From: Marinagarivorans sp.
GTDB taxonomy: Bacteria > Pseudomonadota > Gammaproteobacteria > Pseudomonadales > Cellvibrionaceae
Assembly: GCA_028281865.1 (NCBI GenBank)
Contig: JANQJB010000044.1
Coordinates: 90,917-154,916, forward strand
Length of the DNA stretch: 64,000 nt
Reading direction: 5' to 3'
Below the pieces are notes generated by a model. It was not told the DNA's origin and searched no databases. It saw only the letters and a list, made by a program, of their open reading frames with translations. Every line of letters starts with the position of its first letter. Positions within the stretch are counted from its first letter, which is position 1. The translations under genes were made by a program, and so were the position numbers. Of this stretch, positions 1 through 9,011 are shown one piece after another.

Positions 1-445
1 GGTGGGCATTAAGAATGAGTTGTTCGAGGTAAGCGGAAAACTTTTCGGCACATTTTTCACAAAAAGCACCTGTCCTATTATTTAATTCAATACGATATAC
101 ACTCGGGTCGTCGCTTTCTCCACAAAGGATATAATCAAAATAAGTTCCCATTTGCGTAATGAGTAGCGCGTTTTCAGCAAGTTCAATCGCTGATTCTTCC
201 ATTGTATTTATTGTTTCGAAAGCTTCTTTGATTTCATCTAAATCGTCAAAATAGATAGCCATCCATGTGGAAAGCATGCCGGCGGAGCGCCCAAATTGGG
301 TGAGATAACTTTTATAGGCGGCGGGGAGGCTGAGCTTGGTTTTTTTCTCAAACTTCTTGATTTCTTTTTCACTGACTCCGACAAGGTCGGAAGGGCTGGC
401 GATATTATTTTGGTCCATTAATCGAATTAAATAATCGATATTCAT
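1..445 (-). CDS. SMI1/KNR4 (SUKH) family protein, 3' end beyond window
   Basis: Reads leftward from an ATG at 445 and stays open to base 1, so about 148 residues are visible and the C-terminus is missing. The first third fits the SUKH fold signature: GVSEKEIKKFEKK at residues 23-35, then LSLPAAYKSYLTQFG from residue 38, the usual 'LP..Y..fL..fG' core. A CEKC pair lies near the visible end. Bacterial SUKH proteins are often immunity proteins for polymorphic toxins, but many are orphan; no toxin gene can be seen because the window stops here. The family call comes from motif recognition and is fairly secure; the immunity role is inference. Confidence 0.7.
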   Translation of the reverse strand, partial: MNIDYLIRLMDQNNIASPSDLVGVSEKEIKKFEKKTKLSLPAAYKSYLTQFGRSAGMLSTWMAIYFDDLDEIKEAFETINTMEESAIELAENALLITQMGTYFDYILCGESDDPSVYRIELNNRTGAFCEKCAEKFSAYLEQLILNAH

Positions 446-486
446 CTACTCTCCGGCCGATTAATTTGAGAACGATAATGAAAATA

Positions 487-505
487 GCCTATACCGTATA
501 TAGGC
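487..505 (-). promoter_or_regulatory. imperfect palindrome upstream of the SUKH gene
   Basis: GCCTATA-CCG-TATATAGGC is a 7-bp inverted repeat about 42 bp upstream of the ATG at 445. Its position suits an operator or part of a promoter for the leftward gene. No regulator is known for it; weak support. Confidence 0.25.
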
Positions 506-596
506 GATACTATCACGAAAATGCAAGTGAATAATAAAAAAGAATCTAAGAGGTGTCCTAAAGAACTTAGGCACTAAAGAATGTTTGGGAGTGTGT

Positions 597-623
597 GAGT
601 GCAGCCGAGGACCGTCTGCACTC
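597..623 (-). terminator. inverted repeat after the cold-shock gene
   Basis: GAGTGCAG at 597-604 pairs perfectly with CTGCACTC at 616-623 across an 11-nt loop, just past the csp stop codon in the direction of transcription. There is no clear U-tract after the stem, so a terminator role is only suggested. Confidence 0.4.
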
Positions 624-630
624 GACTAGA

Positions 631-843
631 TTATTCTGTAACCGGTACGATATTTTCTGCTTGCGGGCCTTTTTTGCCGTCTTTTACAGTAAATTCTACC
701 TTCTGCCCCTCGGCAAGCGTCTTAAATCCGTCTCCTTGAATCGCACTGTAGTGCGCAAAAACGTCAGGGCCTGAATCCTGAGAGATAAAACCGTAACCTT
801 TGCTTTCGTTGAACCATTTTACGGTTCCTTTAAACGTTGTCAT
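631..843 (-). CDS. cold-shock domain protein (CspA family)
   Basis: A 70-residue single cold-shock domain, the normal length of CspA-type proteins. The RNA-binding motifs are visible: KGYGFI (RNP1, residues 15-20) and VFAHYSAI (RNP2-like, where VFVHFSAI is usual). These proteins bind single-stranded RNA and DNA and act as RNA chaperones in the cytoplasm. The gene stands alone with about 360 bp of upstream non-coding sequence, which suits a long 5' leader as in other csp genes, though no thermosensor structure was proven. An 8-bp perfect inverted repeat (597-604 with 616-623) follows the stop codon. Which Csp paralogue it is cannot be said. Confidence 0.95.
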   Translation of the reverse strand: MTTFKGTVKWFNESKGYGFISQDSGPDVFAHYSAIQGDGFKTLAEGQKVEFTVKDGKKGPQAENIVPVTE

Positions 844-1202
844 AACTGTAACCTGTAATGCATTTTGAAGCTGCTCTTAGTGTGCAAGTCCTCTTAAAAC
901 CATCTTTCAATAAGAGCGGTGTGAAACTTAAAAAACGAATAGCAAGTGCCATTAGCACTTAGCATCGTGGTATTAATATCATGAAATGCTGATATGAATT
1001 ATGACAAAACAATGAAGCTTAACGACGGATCAAAGCCTGTAACCAGATAAACCATAAAAGCAGCCCAAAAAGTGAGCTTCAACAACGATTGGGATGTTAC
1101 TTTGAGTAGCACCTTTCGCTGTCATGCCGGCACTCGTTTTTCAGATTAAAGCATTGGTGGAAAGTGTCAACTAGTTTTTGTTCAGCTCAGCACTGGGCTT
1201 TA
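844..1202. other. intergenic region, 359 bp
   Basis: Lies between the end of the AbgT transporter gene and the start of the cold-shock gene, both read leftward. I see no coding frame with a start and ribosome site. It probably holds the csp promoter and leader; no clear promoter boxes were identified. Confidence 0.5.
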
Positions 1203-2708
1203 TCAGTTGATAAATATTGCCGCTCCAGGTCCTAATGGCAGGTCAAATAGAACCCATACAAGTAACATTAAAGTCCAGATCAACAAAAAAATAAGGGAAT
1301 AAGGAAGCATCAATGCCATGATTGTGCCGACGCCTGTCTCTTTTACATACTTTTGTGAAAAAGCAATTACCACCCCAAAATAGGGCATAAGCGGTGTGAC
1401 AATATTGGTCACACTGTCGCCAATACGATAAGCAATTTGAGTTGCTTCCGGTGTGATGCCCAGCAGCAAAAACATCGGTACAAAAATCGGCGCTAACAGT
1501 GCCCATTTGGCGGTTGCACTTCCAATGAATAAATTAATAAACGCTGTAGTAATCACGAATAATATCAGCAGTATTGCAGGGTGAGGGTTTAAGGCTTCTA
1601 AAAATGTCGCGCCGTTGATTGCAAGGATACTTCCCATCTCGCTCCAAGCGAAATAATTGATAAATTGTGCAGCAAAAAACATCAGGACTAAGTAAGTGGA
1701 CATTGTGGTCATCGTGTTTTCCATTGCTTCCACGATTTTATTTTTATGTTCAAATGTTCCAGAAACCTTTCCAAAAATAATTCCTGCTATGGCCGCATAG
1801 AGCGCAATAAGTGTAACTATGCCGCTCATAAAAGGAGACTTCAATATTGAACCCGTTTCAGGGTGGCGCAAGATGCCGTTGTTTGGGATAAGACCCAGCA
1901 TGAGCAGCGTTATGAAAACCATTGTGAAAACGCCTACCCAGCGCAGCGCGATTCTTTCACGGTTTGTGATTTGAGATACTTGTTCTTCCATATTGAGATC
2001 GAAAGTACCTAGGCGAGGAATGACTAATTTTTCCGTGACCCACATACCGGCAGTTGCGATTACGATTACCGAGGAAAGCATAAACCAGTAATTGCCGGCG
2101 GGGCTGACATGGTAACCAGCGGAAATAATTTGAGCTGCCTCAGTTGAAAGTCCCGCAAACAATTCGTCGAGCGGGCCGATGAGGAGGTTGGCACTGAAAC
2201 CACCAGAAACACCTGCAAAAGCTGCGGCAATTCCAGCCAGCGGATGGCGCCCTGCATTAAGAAAAATAATCGCAGCCAGCGGAATTAATACAACGTAGCC
2301 TGTATCTGCTGCCAAGCTCGATAAGATTCCGACGAACACGATGGTAAAACTAAGCGCCCAATTCGGGGTTTTTGTCACAAGAAGGTGCAATACCGTGCGC
2401 AGTAGTCCGGATTGCTCGGCAACTCCAATGCCAATTACTGCGACGAGCACCGTGCCAAGGGGCGCGAAGTGAGTAAAATTGGTAACCGTGTTGGCCAGGA
2501 TTTTGTGTAAACCTTCTTGACTCAATAGATTTTTAATTGTCAGTGTTTCACCACTTATTGGATGAATAGCGCTGACCTCTGCAAAGGATAATAAGCCGGA
2601 TAGCAGTAAAACAATGCCGCATAGATAAATAAAAAGAAAGGTAGGGTGGGGCAAACGGTTGCCGTTGCGCTCGACAAATTCTAAGAAACGAATGCTTAAG
2701 GAGGACAT
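1203..2708 (-). CDS. AbgT family transporter (p-aminobenzoyl-glutamate transporter-like)
   Basis: A 501-residue, highly hydrophobic inner-membrane protein with many membrane segments and the AbgT-type N-terminus (NRLPHPTFLFIYLCG, residues 17-31). The family includes the E. coli p-aminobenzoyl-glutamate importer and MtrF-type exporters linked to sulfonamide efflux; which direction applies here cannot be told from sequence. Length matches the family (about 500). It reads in the same direction as the cytochrome genes upstream, with a gap of 123 bp, so it may be separate. No recognisable ribosome site precedes the ATG. Substrate is inferred from family only. Confidence 0.9.
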   Translation of the reverse strand: MSSLSIRFLEFVERNGNRLPHPTFLFIYLCGIVLLLSGLLSFAEVSAIHPISGETLTIKNLLSQEGLHKILANTVTNFTHFAPLGTVLVAVIGIGVAEQSGLLRTVLHLLVTKTPNWALSFTIVFVGILSSLAADTGYVVLIPLAAIIFLNAGRHPLAGIAAAFAGVSGGFSANLLIGPLDELFAGLSTEAAQIISAGYHVSPAGNYWFMLSSVIVIATAGMWVTEKLVIPRLGTFDLNMEEQVSQITNRERIALRWVGVFTMVFITLLMLGLIPNNGILRHPETGSILKSPFMSGIVTLIALYAAIAGIIFGKVSGTFEHKNKIVEAMENTMTTMSTYLVLMFFAAQFINYFAWSEMGSILAINGATFLEALNPHPAILLILFVITTAFINLFIGSATAKWALLAPIFVPMFLLLGITPEATQIAYRIGDSVTNIVTPLMPYFGVVIAFSQKYVKETGVGTIMALMLPYSLIFLLIWTLMLLVWVLFDLPLGPGAAIFIN

Positions 2709-2831
2709 ATAGTAGTCGTTATTTTTTGCTGAAAAGCAAAATTCTCCACCTTAAGACAAGTAAAATCAAATACCCAGAGAGATTACTGCGTAACGTCACC
2801 GGTGATACGAGAGGATGCGCATCTAAAAACT

Positions 2832-3530
2832 TCAGTTGGATGTTTGTTTAATTGATTCGAGATACAACACAAGCGAGGCAAGGTCGGCTTTATTAAGTTG
2901 GTCGCCCCAAGGCGGCATTTGCGGAGAGCGACCCATTTTCTCTCCTCCAAGCTCAATGATTTTTTCGATATAAATTGAGGGAGAAGTGCTAGCACGTAAA
3001 TTTGCTGGAGGTGGGTTTTTGATGATGCGGGCCATTCTCCCGTCGCCTTCAGCAGTTTCCCCGTGACAAAGTGTACACATTGCTCGATACAGTCGCTTGC
3101 CTCTGCGAATGCTAGGCGTTGCTGGGGGTGAGAGGTCATTGACTAATTGTGTGGCTTTTTTTGCATCGCTTTGGATCAGAAGTAGAAATGCGATTAAATC
3201 GTCAATTTCTTCGGCACTCAGCTCCTCACCCATTGGTGGCATATATTCCGACATATCGCCGTTCGAACCGCCCTTTACAATCGCTACTCGGAGCTCTTCT
3301 TCGGTTATCTTATTGCCTTTGACTGTTATTTTCAGGCGGGTTTCAGGGTATTGTTTTAGGATCAAAGGCAGAGCGCCGTCTCCCAGTCCCGTATTACCGT
3401 GGCAAAGCGCGCACTGTTCATAAAAAACTGCTGCGCCCCGGGTCGGCTGCTTTCCTTTTTGACCTTCAGCATGACTTACTAACGATAAAAGACAAAGTGC
3501 GACACTAATTGTTAGGGCGTTAATGTTCAT
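2832..3530 (-). CDS. di-heme cytochrome c, periplasmic
   Basis: 232 residues with an N-terminal signal peptide (cleavage near SHAEG, residue 22) and two class-I cytochrome c domains. The heme-binding sites are CALCHG (about residues 40-45) and CTLCHG (about 151-156). Each is followed by a likely Met axial ligand (YMPPMG in the first domain, QMPPWG in the second). The protein should carry electrons in the periplasm. It is the last gene of a leftward run: chemoreceptor, di-heme peroxidase, cupredoxin, this gene. The pairing suggests that it exchanges electrons with the cupredoxin or the peroxidase. Redox partners are inferred from context. Confidence 0.9.
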   Translation of the reverse strand: MNINALTISVALCLLSLVSHAEGQKGKQPTRGAAVFYEQCALCHGNTGLGDGALPLILKQYPETRLKITVKGNKITEEELRVAIVKGGSNGDMSEYMPPMGEELSAEEIDDLIAFLLLIQSDAKKATQLVNDLSPPATPSIRRGKRLYRAMCTLCHGETAEGDGRMARIIKNPPPANLRASTSPSIYIEKIIELGGEKMGRSPQMPPWGDQLNKADLASLVLYLESIKQTSN

Positions 3531-3554
3531 AGTCGATTGGGGCTTTTATAGAGG

Positions 3555-3893
3555 CTATTTAACTTCGATGCTCATAAACATGTTCGGGTGAATCGCGCAC
3601 TCGATTTCTACAACGCCTTTTTGATCGAATTCGATTTCGCGATATTCCCCTTTTGGATAAGAGCCCAGGTCAAATAATTTCGCATCCGATAAACTAAATA
3701 CGTTGTGAAAAAATTCATCGTCGTTGTAAAAGCGCACAACATCGCCCTGTTTGATCGTGATATCCGGTGTGCCTTTATTTTTAATTGTATTTCCCTTCAC
3801 TACGAACTGCTTGTCTTTCTGGTAAACGTCAATTGTTTCTGCAAAGGCGAACGCGCCCGCAAACAAAAAAAACAGTGATAATAGTTGTTTCAT
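3555..3893 (-). CDS. plastocyanin/amicyanin-like cupredoxin
   Basis: 112 residues with a signal peptide ending near AFAE (residue 18), giving a mature blue-copper-size protein. The type-1 copper ligands are readable as His63 (EFFHNVF) and the loop Cys99-x2-His102-x2-Met105 (CAIHPNM). Short C-x2-H-x2-M loops are typical of small plastocyanin- and amicyanin-like proteins. It is a soluble periplasmic one-electron carrier. The gene sits between the di-heme peroxidase (62 bp upstream) and the di-heme cytochrome c (24 bp downstream) on the same strand, so the three are probably cotranscribed. The call is secure; partner choice is inferred. Confidence 0.88.
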   Translation of the reverse strand: MKQLLSLFFLFAGAFAFAETIDVYQKDKQFVVKGNTIKNKGTPDITIKQGDVVRFYNDDEFFHNVFSLSDAKLFDLGSYPKGEYREIEFDQKGVVEIECAIHPNMFMSIEVK

Positions 3894-3955
3894 AGGTTTA
3901 TCTCCGAGAGAGAATTTGATCGAGCGCTGGTTTTAAAGTTGACGTAAGCAGCACC

Positions 3956-4990
3956 TTACAGCGGTAAAATAGGCAAGGTGACGGGTGTTGCCGGGCTGCT
4001 TAGGGCTTCCATAAATGCAACGAGGGCTTCTTTTTCTTTTTTCGATAATGTAAGTGATTTCATATTGGGTGATAGATTCGATTTTACTTCTCCGCCTGTG
4101 ACATAGTGATCCACTACGGCTGCCAGAGTTTCTGCGGAGCCATCATGGAAATACGGTGCACTGGATTTAATGTCGCGCAGGGTTGGTGTTTTAAATGCAC
4201 CTTTAAGAATTCGCACGGGTCTGTGAGCGTAGCGACCGAGATCGGGGTTGCTGTTTGCAAACGATTTTAGCCCGATATTGTGAAAACCGTCGTCGGTAAA
4301 GTTAGGTGCTTGGTGGCAGACAACACAATTTCCCTTGTTGGGGTCTACGAATACTTTAAAACCGTTTATTTCTTTTTTACTTAACGCTTTTTTATCGCCT
4401 TTTACCCAGCGATCAAACGGTGAATTATTACTGATAATAGTGCGCTCGTAACTTGCAATTGCTTTGGCTAGCGACTCTTTACCTATTGGTAAGTTTGGAT
4501 ATGCCGTTTTAAACGCTTTAATATAGCCTTCGTTGCTTTTCAAAAAACTTATTAATTGATCGAAGTCTGCATGCATTTCGACTTTAGCTTCCAGCGGCCC
4601 CAAGGCTTGGTCCTCAAGGCTCCGTTTGCGGCCATCCCACATCAGAATTCCGGCGTAGGCGGTATTGATAACAGTTGGGCTGGCGCGTCCTAGAACTTGG
4701 CTTTTAAAACCCTTTCCGGTGGGAAGCCCGTCGGACCAGCCAAACATTGGGTTGTGACAGGTAGCGCAAGACATATTGCCATCGCCGCTCAGACGCGGAT
4801 CAAAAAACAACATCTTGCCTAAGTCGATGCGAGCTTGATTAGGTTTGTTATCCTCAGGGTAAGGCACAGGTGGCAGTATCCATTTCTGTAAAGAAGCGTG
4901 ACCAGATTTAAATACGTATTGGCTCGCAAGCACGGTATTGGAAAATATAATCAGTGGCAAGAGGAAGAGAATTTTAGTGGAAGTTTTCAT
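3956..4990 (-). CDS. di-heme cytochrome c peroxidase/MauG family protein
   Basis: 344 residues with a signal peptide (cleavage near VLASQ, residue 23). Two CXXCH heme sites, CATCHN in the N-terminal half and CVVCHQ in the C-terminal half, with the LGKMLFFDPRLSGD and SPTVINTAYAGILMWDGR stretches typical of bacterial CcpA/MauG enzymes. The family reduces hydrogen peroxide in the periplasm or, in MauG-like members, oxidises a protein substrate. The upstream chemoreceptor's stop codon ends immediately before this ATG, and a GGAGAG ribosome site lies inside the chemoreceptor gene, so the two are translationally close. A cupredoxin and a cytochrome c follow as plausible electron donors. Confidence 0.9.
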   Translation of the reverse strand: MKTSTKILFLLPLIIFSNTVLASQYVFKSGHASLQKWILPPVPYPEDNKPNQARIDLGKMLFFDPRLSGDGNMSCATCHNPMFGWSDGLPTGKGFKSQVLGRASPTVINTAYAGILMWDGRKRSLEDQALGPLEAKVEMHADFDQLISFLKSNEGYIKAFKTAYPNLPIGKESLAKAIASYERTIISNNSPFDRWVKGDKKALSKKEINGFKVFVDPNKGNCVVCHQAPNFTDDGFHNIGLKSFANSNPDLGRYAHRPVRILKGAFKTPTLRDIKSSAPYFHDGSAETLAAVVDHYVTGGEVKSNLSPNMKSLTLSKKEKEALVAFMEALSSPATPVTLPILPL

Positions 4991-6649
4991 TTATTGTGGC
5001 TCTCCTTTCTTAAACTCACTAACCAGCGAGACCAAGCTTTTAGAAGTATTGGTTAAGTTGTTGGATAAGTTATCTAATTCGTTAGTTGTTTTGACCGAGT
5101 TGTCCGCCAGTGATAAAAGATTCGCTGAAATGGCATGAAATCCGTAAATAGCTTCTTTTTGTTCGTCATTTTGTCGGGCAAAAAATTCTATAACAGTTTT
5201 TGCTTCCTCAACGGCATTTTGTGCAGCTCTGGTAATTGAAACCGAGCTTTCCATCTCCGTAATGTTTTTTTCTACGCTGTTGGAAGCTTGTTTTATCGCA
5301 TCAGTTGTTTTCACGACGTTACTAGAAATATTAGCAGCAATGTGAGAAATTTCCTGAACAGCGTCATTAGTTCTCAACGCAAGCGAACGCACTTCTTCAG
5401 CGACCACAGCGAAACCTCTTCCCTGGTCTCCCGCGCGTGCGGCTTCAATTGCAGCGTTTAACGCAAGCAAATTAGTTTGGTCTGAAATTTCCTGAATTGT
5501 CGTGGCAATTTTTGTTATCGTCTCGGCAGACGCGTGTAACGAGTCTGTCTGTGCAACGATAATGTTGGCATCTTCGCGAAATTTTTCTGATTGTCGCATG
5601 CAACTGGCGAGATGCTCAGCCGTTTCGACGCAATATTCAACAGCACTGTTTGATTTATTCGTGCACTGGTTAACGAGTTGCTCTGTTAAGTCGGTTTTGC
5701 TGACAAGCGCATCCGAATTACTTGTTATTGTCGATACTTCTGTTTTAATCGCGTCAATTTGTTGGCGGTCGTCTGTTGTTGTTTTAACTATTTTCCTACT
5801 AATGTCGTCAATAGTATTAGATTCAGACAAAATACCGTTTAACATATTTGACAGGTAGCTGGTGGCTTTATTTAGCGCGTCAATTGATTCTCCAAGCTCA
5901 TCGCGGCCGTTATATTCGATTGTGGTATTAATATTTCCGTTGGAGAACTGCACCAAGGTATCCCGAATACCGCGCAGGCCGGAGATGAGAGTTCGACTTG
6001 CAATAAAAACAATAAAAATAGATGCAAAACCCCCGATGATGAAAAACACCCCTAGCTTAATGATGGCGTTTTTATTGTCTTGGGAGTTTTTATCAAAGTG
6101 AACACCCAGCGAGTGTTGTTCATCGTGAAGTACGGATGTTGAAAGTGAGATGATATCGCTTACACTAGCTTTTAACGTGTTATAAACAGATAGTGCTTCT
6201 TCGTCCTGGTTTTTCTTGGCAAGTGATATCACTTTTAGCTGAGAAGGTTTTATTTCGATTAGCGACTGTCTCAAGTCGTCTACGTTATTATTGTTAGGGA
6301 GTACCTTCTTTAACTCGCCGATATTCTCTTCGATGATAGAACTTGCTTTGATGGATGCGATTGCCGCTTCTCGGATATCAGTGCGTGTTGAACTTGCAAT
6401 TAAACCTTGGATTGATATTTCAAAATCTAATATCGCTACTAATAAGTTAGACGCAATAACTTGGTTGTGTGCCGTTTCTTCCGCAAGGCTATGCATTTGC
6501 TTATTCTGCTTGTTAAGCATGACGGCGGCATAAGCGCTGACGCCAAGTCCAATGACTATCGGAATAATGCTTAAGATTAAAAGCTTAATACGCCACGGAA
6601 TATTTTTTATCGTGCTTATTGGCATTCCTAATAAATCCGAACTTCCCAC
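4991..6649 (-). CDS. methyl-accepting chemotaxis protein
   Basis: 552 residues. A first membrane helix (about 21-45), a periplasmic four-helix-type sensor domain (about 46-195), a second helix (about 196-217), a HAMP domain, then the coiled-coil signalling domain with the conserved hairpin tip [18 protein letters not shown] around residues 405-422. It relays periplasmic signals to CheA/CheW. It is the first gene of the run with di-heme peroxidase, cupredoxin and cytochrome c and abuts the peroxidase gene directly. That suggests a redox- or peroxide-related stimulus, which is inference. The listed start is a GTG; an ATG eight codons later is an alternative. No chemotaxis genes are nearby. Confidence 0.92.
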   Translation of the reverse strand: MGSSDLLGMPISTIKNIPWRIKLLILSIIPIVIGLGVSAYAAVMLNKQNKQMHSLAEETAHNQVIASNLLVAILDFEISIQGLIASSTRTDIREAAIASIKASSIIEENIGELKKVLPNNNNVDDLRQSLIEIKPSQLKVISLAKKNQDEEALSVYNTLKASVSDIISLSTSVLHDEQHSLGVHFDKNSQDNKNAIIKLGVFFIIGGFASIFIVFIASRTLISGLRGIRDTLVQFSNGNINTTIEYNGRDELGESIDALNKATSYLSNMLNGILSESNTIDDISRKIVKTTTDDRQQIDAIKTEVSTITSNSDALVSKTDLTEQLVNQCTNKSNSAVEYCVETAEHLASCMRQSEKFREDANIIVAQTDSLHASAETITKIATTIQEISDQTNLLALNAAIEAARAGDQGRGFAVVAEEVRSLALRTNDAVQEISHIAANISSNVVKTTDAIKQASNSVEKNITEMESSVSITRAAQNAVEEAKTVIEFFARQNDEQKEAIYGFHAISANLLSLADNSVKTTNELDNLSNNLTNTSKSLVSLVSEFKKGEPQ

Positions 6650-6843
6650 ATTTAGGCATTTATTATTCAGTATAGACGCGTCAATTCGTAATTTAAGACA
6701 TTCGTTTGAATAAATTAGATTCTAGTACGAATCTGATCGAGGAATTCATCTTTGCCTTTTGAGTCTTTATTAGCTTGCCTGGTGGATAGAAACAAGGAGC
6801 ATGAGAACAAGAGGGGCGCTTGGAGTGATTAAGCGGTTTGTGT

Positions 6844-8685
6844 TTAGGCGAGAACTGTTGTGTCGTTTTGGCAGTATTCGGTGAACTCCTCGACGGTAAG
6901 AGGTCCTGAAAATAGCATGCCCTGGATGATGTTACAGCCATATTGGCGAACCATCGCGAGCTTACGTTCTTCGTCAACACCTTCTGCAATAATGCCAATA
7001 TTAATTTTTCGCGCTAAATTGACAGCAGCTTCGGCGATTGCTGCATCGATTTTAGAATGCAAGATATCCTTGATAAACGCTCGGTCAAGCTTTATGCAGT
7101 CGAGAGGAAAATGTTTCAGGTAGCTTAGGGATGAATAGCCGGTGCCAAAGTCATCCATTGATAACTTAAAGCCTTCGCTTTTTATTTGATGTAGAGCGCT
7201 GAGTGTCTGCTGGCTCGAGTCAACAAACAAGTTTTCAGTAATTTCGAAAAATACCGAATGACGATTAATTCCGCAGCTATCGGCGATATCCGCAGCGGTT
7301 TGCGCAAAGTTTTTCTGGCTTAGTAGCTTTGGTGAAAGATTAATCGAAATGCTTGTGCCGGCAGAAATGTAGTTTTGCTTAATCATATTTGCCCAATCGG
7401 CAAGTGTGCGCCTGATTACCCATTCCGTAACTGGGGTAATTAGCCCGCTTGCTTCAAGTGCGGGAACGAAAGTGGTGGGCGATAAATCGCCGTAGCTAGG
7501 ATGATTCCAGCGCAATAGTGTTTCAGCTCCGTAAAGAGCGTGATTATTGGTGTCAATTTGCGGTTGGTAAACAATTGAAAATTCCTGGCGCTCAACTGCG
7601 CGCCTAAGTGCTGTTTCGAGAGTAGAGCGAATCGACGCTGCGACCTGCAACTCGCGTGTGAAGAACACAAATCGATTGCCGCCCTCGTGTTTAGCTCGGT
7701 ACATCGCGATATCTGCGTGTTTAATGACGTTGCCCGGGCTCGGTGCAACTTTGCCGCGACGCGTGGTCGTTGCTATTCCGATACTAGCGCTCGTATAAAT
7801 TTCGTTGCCGTTTATAAAAATCGGGTCCTCGAATTCAGTCAAGATTTTTTTGCAGATGACTTGTATTGCTTCCGGGCCTGACACATTTTCCAGCAATATG
7901 GCAAATTCGTCACCGGCCAAGCGTGCAACTGTATCGACAGGGTACAGACAATTGCATATGCGTTCAGCGACAGCTTTAATAACCTCGTCGCCTGTTGTGT
8001 GGCCCAAGGTATCGTTAATGCTTTTAAATTTGTTTAGGTCGAGTAGCAGTACGGCTAACATTTCCGCGTCAGAGCGCGTCTCACTCAGGCTACGCTCTAA
8101 ACGATCCATAAACACTTTACGGTTCACGAGCCCTGTGAGCGTGTCTTGGCGTTCGAGTACGGCGAGTTGATTGCTGGTGGATTTTCGGTCAATCGCATAG
8201 CGAATCACTCGCGGTATAACTTTTTCGTCGATATCATCTGTGTGGATAATGTCTTGCGCACCGTAGCGCAAAAAGCTGGCTAAAGTCTCTTGATCGCGCG
8301 TATTTGTCAGAATAACGATGGGTTGGTCGGGGGCTAATTGTACGACGTTTTGCAAGCGTTCGACGCCATTAGCGGCACTGTCGTTGATCTCAACAAAAAT
8401 AGTATCGAAGCCTTCATCCTCCATTTTTTTTGCTGCCTGCTCAATGGTATAAACATCGCATGTGAGAACATGACGTTTAATGCGGTCCGACTGAAACGCG
8501 GCAGTACTCGAGTCTGCTTCAGCAATTAACAAAATTGACCAAAACATTCGCAAACTACTTTGATATTGCTCATTTGTATTGTGGGGCACTGTTTTTGAAG
8601 TTTGTGCAATATTTGTTATTGAGTCGTTATACGACCGAGGTTCATAAAAAACGTTTCGATAAACAATTGTTGTGAGCCTGAACAA
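6844..8685 (-). CDS. receiver-GGDEF-EAL protein (cyclic-di-GMP turnover)
   Basis: 613 residues as listed, although the ATG at 8547 (residue 47), just before a receiver-like domain (ILLIAEAD...), may be the true start. After that domain comes a GGDEF domain with the active-site loop LAGDEF (about residue 262) and then an EAL domain with ETLLRW (about 385, EAL changed to ETL), NLSPK, EITEN, DDFGTGYSSLSYL, KLDRAF and AEGVDEE. The GGDEF site keeps the essential residues (AGDEF) and the EAL metal and catalytic residues are present, so both synthesis and hydrolysis of cyclic-di-GMP are possible. The receiver-like domain lacks an obvious acidic cluster, so phosphorylation is uncertain. Cytoplasmic, no membrane helix. 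Confidence 0.9.
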   Translation of the reverse strand: MFRLTTIVYRNVFYEPRSYNDSITNIAQTSKTVPHNTNEQYQSSLRMFWSILLIAEADSSTAAFQSDRIKRHVLTCDVYTIEQAAKKMEDEGFDTIFVEINDSAANGVERLQNVVQLAPDQPIVILTNTRDQETLASFLRYGAQDIIHTDDIDEKVIPRVIRYAIDRKSTSNQLAVLERQDTLTGLVNRKVFMDRLERSLSETRSDAEMLAVLLLDLNKFKSINDTLGHTTGDEVIKAVAERICNCLYPVDTVARLAGDEFAILLENVSGPEAIQVICKKILTEFEDPIFINGNEIYTSASIGIATTTRRGKVAPSPGNVIKHADIAMYRAKHEGGNRFVFFTRELQVAASIRSTLETALRRAVERQEFSIVYQPQIDTNNHALYGAETLLRWNHPSYGDLSPTTFVPALEASGLITPVTEWVIRRTLADWANMIKQNYISAGTSISINLSPKLLSQKNFAQTAADIADSCGINRHSVFFEITENLFVDSSQQTLSALHQIKSEGFKLSMDDFGTGYSSLSYLKHFPLDCIKLDRAFIKDILHSKIDAAIAEAAVNLARKINIGIIAEGVDEERKLAMVRQYGCNIIQGMLFSGPLTVEEFTEYCQNDTTVLA

Positions 8686-9011
8686 CAGGTAAGTTTAATT
8701 ATAGACCCATAGCGGGCTCGACTGATATATTGTTTAACAAAATTAAAGTTACGTAACGTTCTTTGAGTGCCGGCTGTTGAGAAATCGACATCTGAGTACG
8801 AATCTTAGATGCAAAAACCGTTAATTGGGTGCATGTGTTAAACAAGCCGTGTAATAAAATTAGCATAGCGGATACGTAGAACAATTGACTGAAGTCTATC
8901 CGCAGATGCGCAAACGCGGCGTTTGCAGAGACGAGCGCTAGGCCTTTTTATGCTTGGTTTGCGCTGATTGTATGCTATTTATTTAACGGATTTCCCACTG
9001 TTGAGTATTAA
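8686..9011. other. intergenic region between divergent genes, 326 bp
   Basis: Separates the GGDEF/EAL gene (leftward) from pqiA (rightward), so it must hold promoters for both. I found no convincing boxes and no coding frame that beats chance. Confidence 0.5.
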
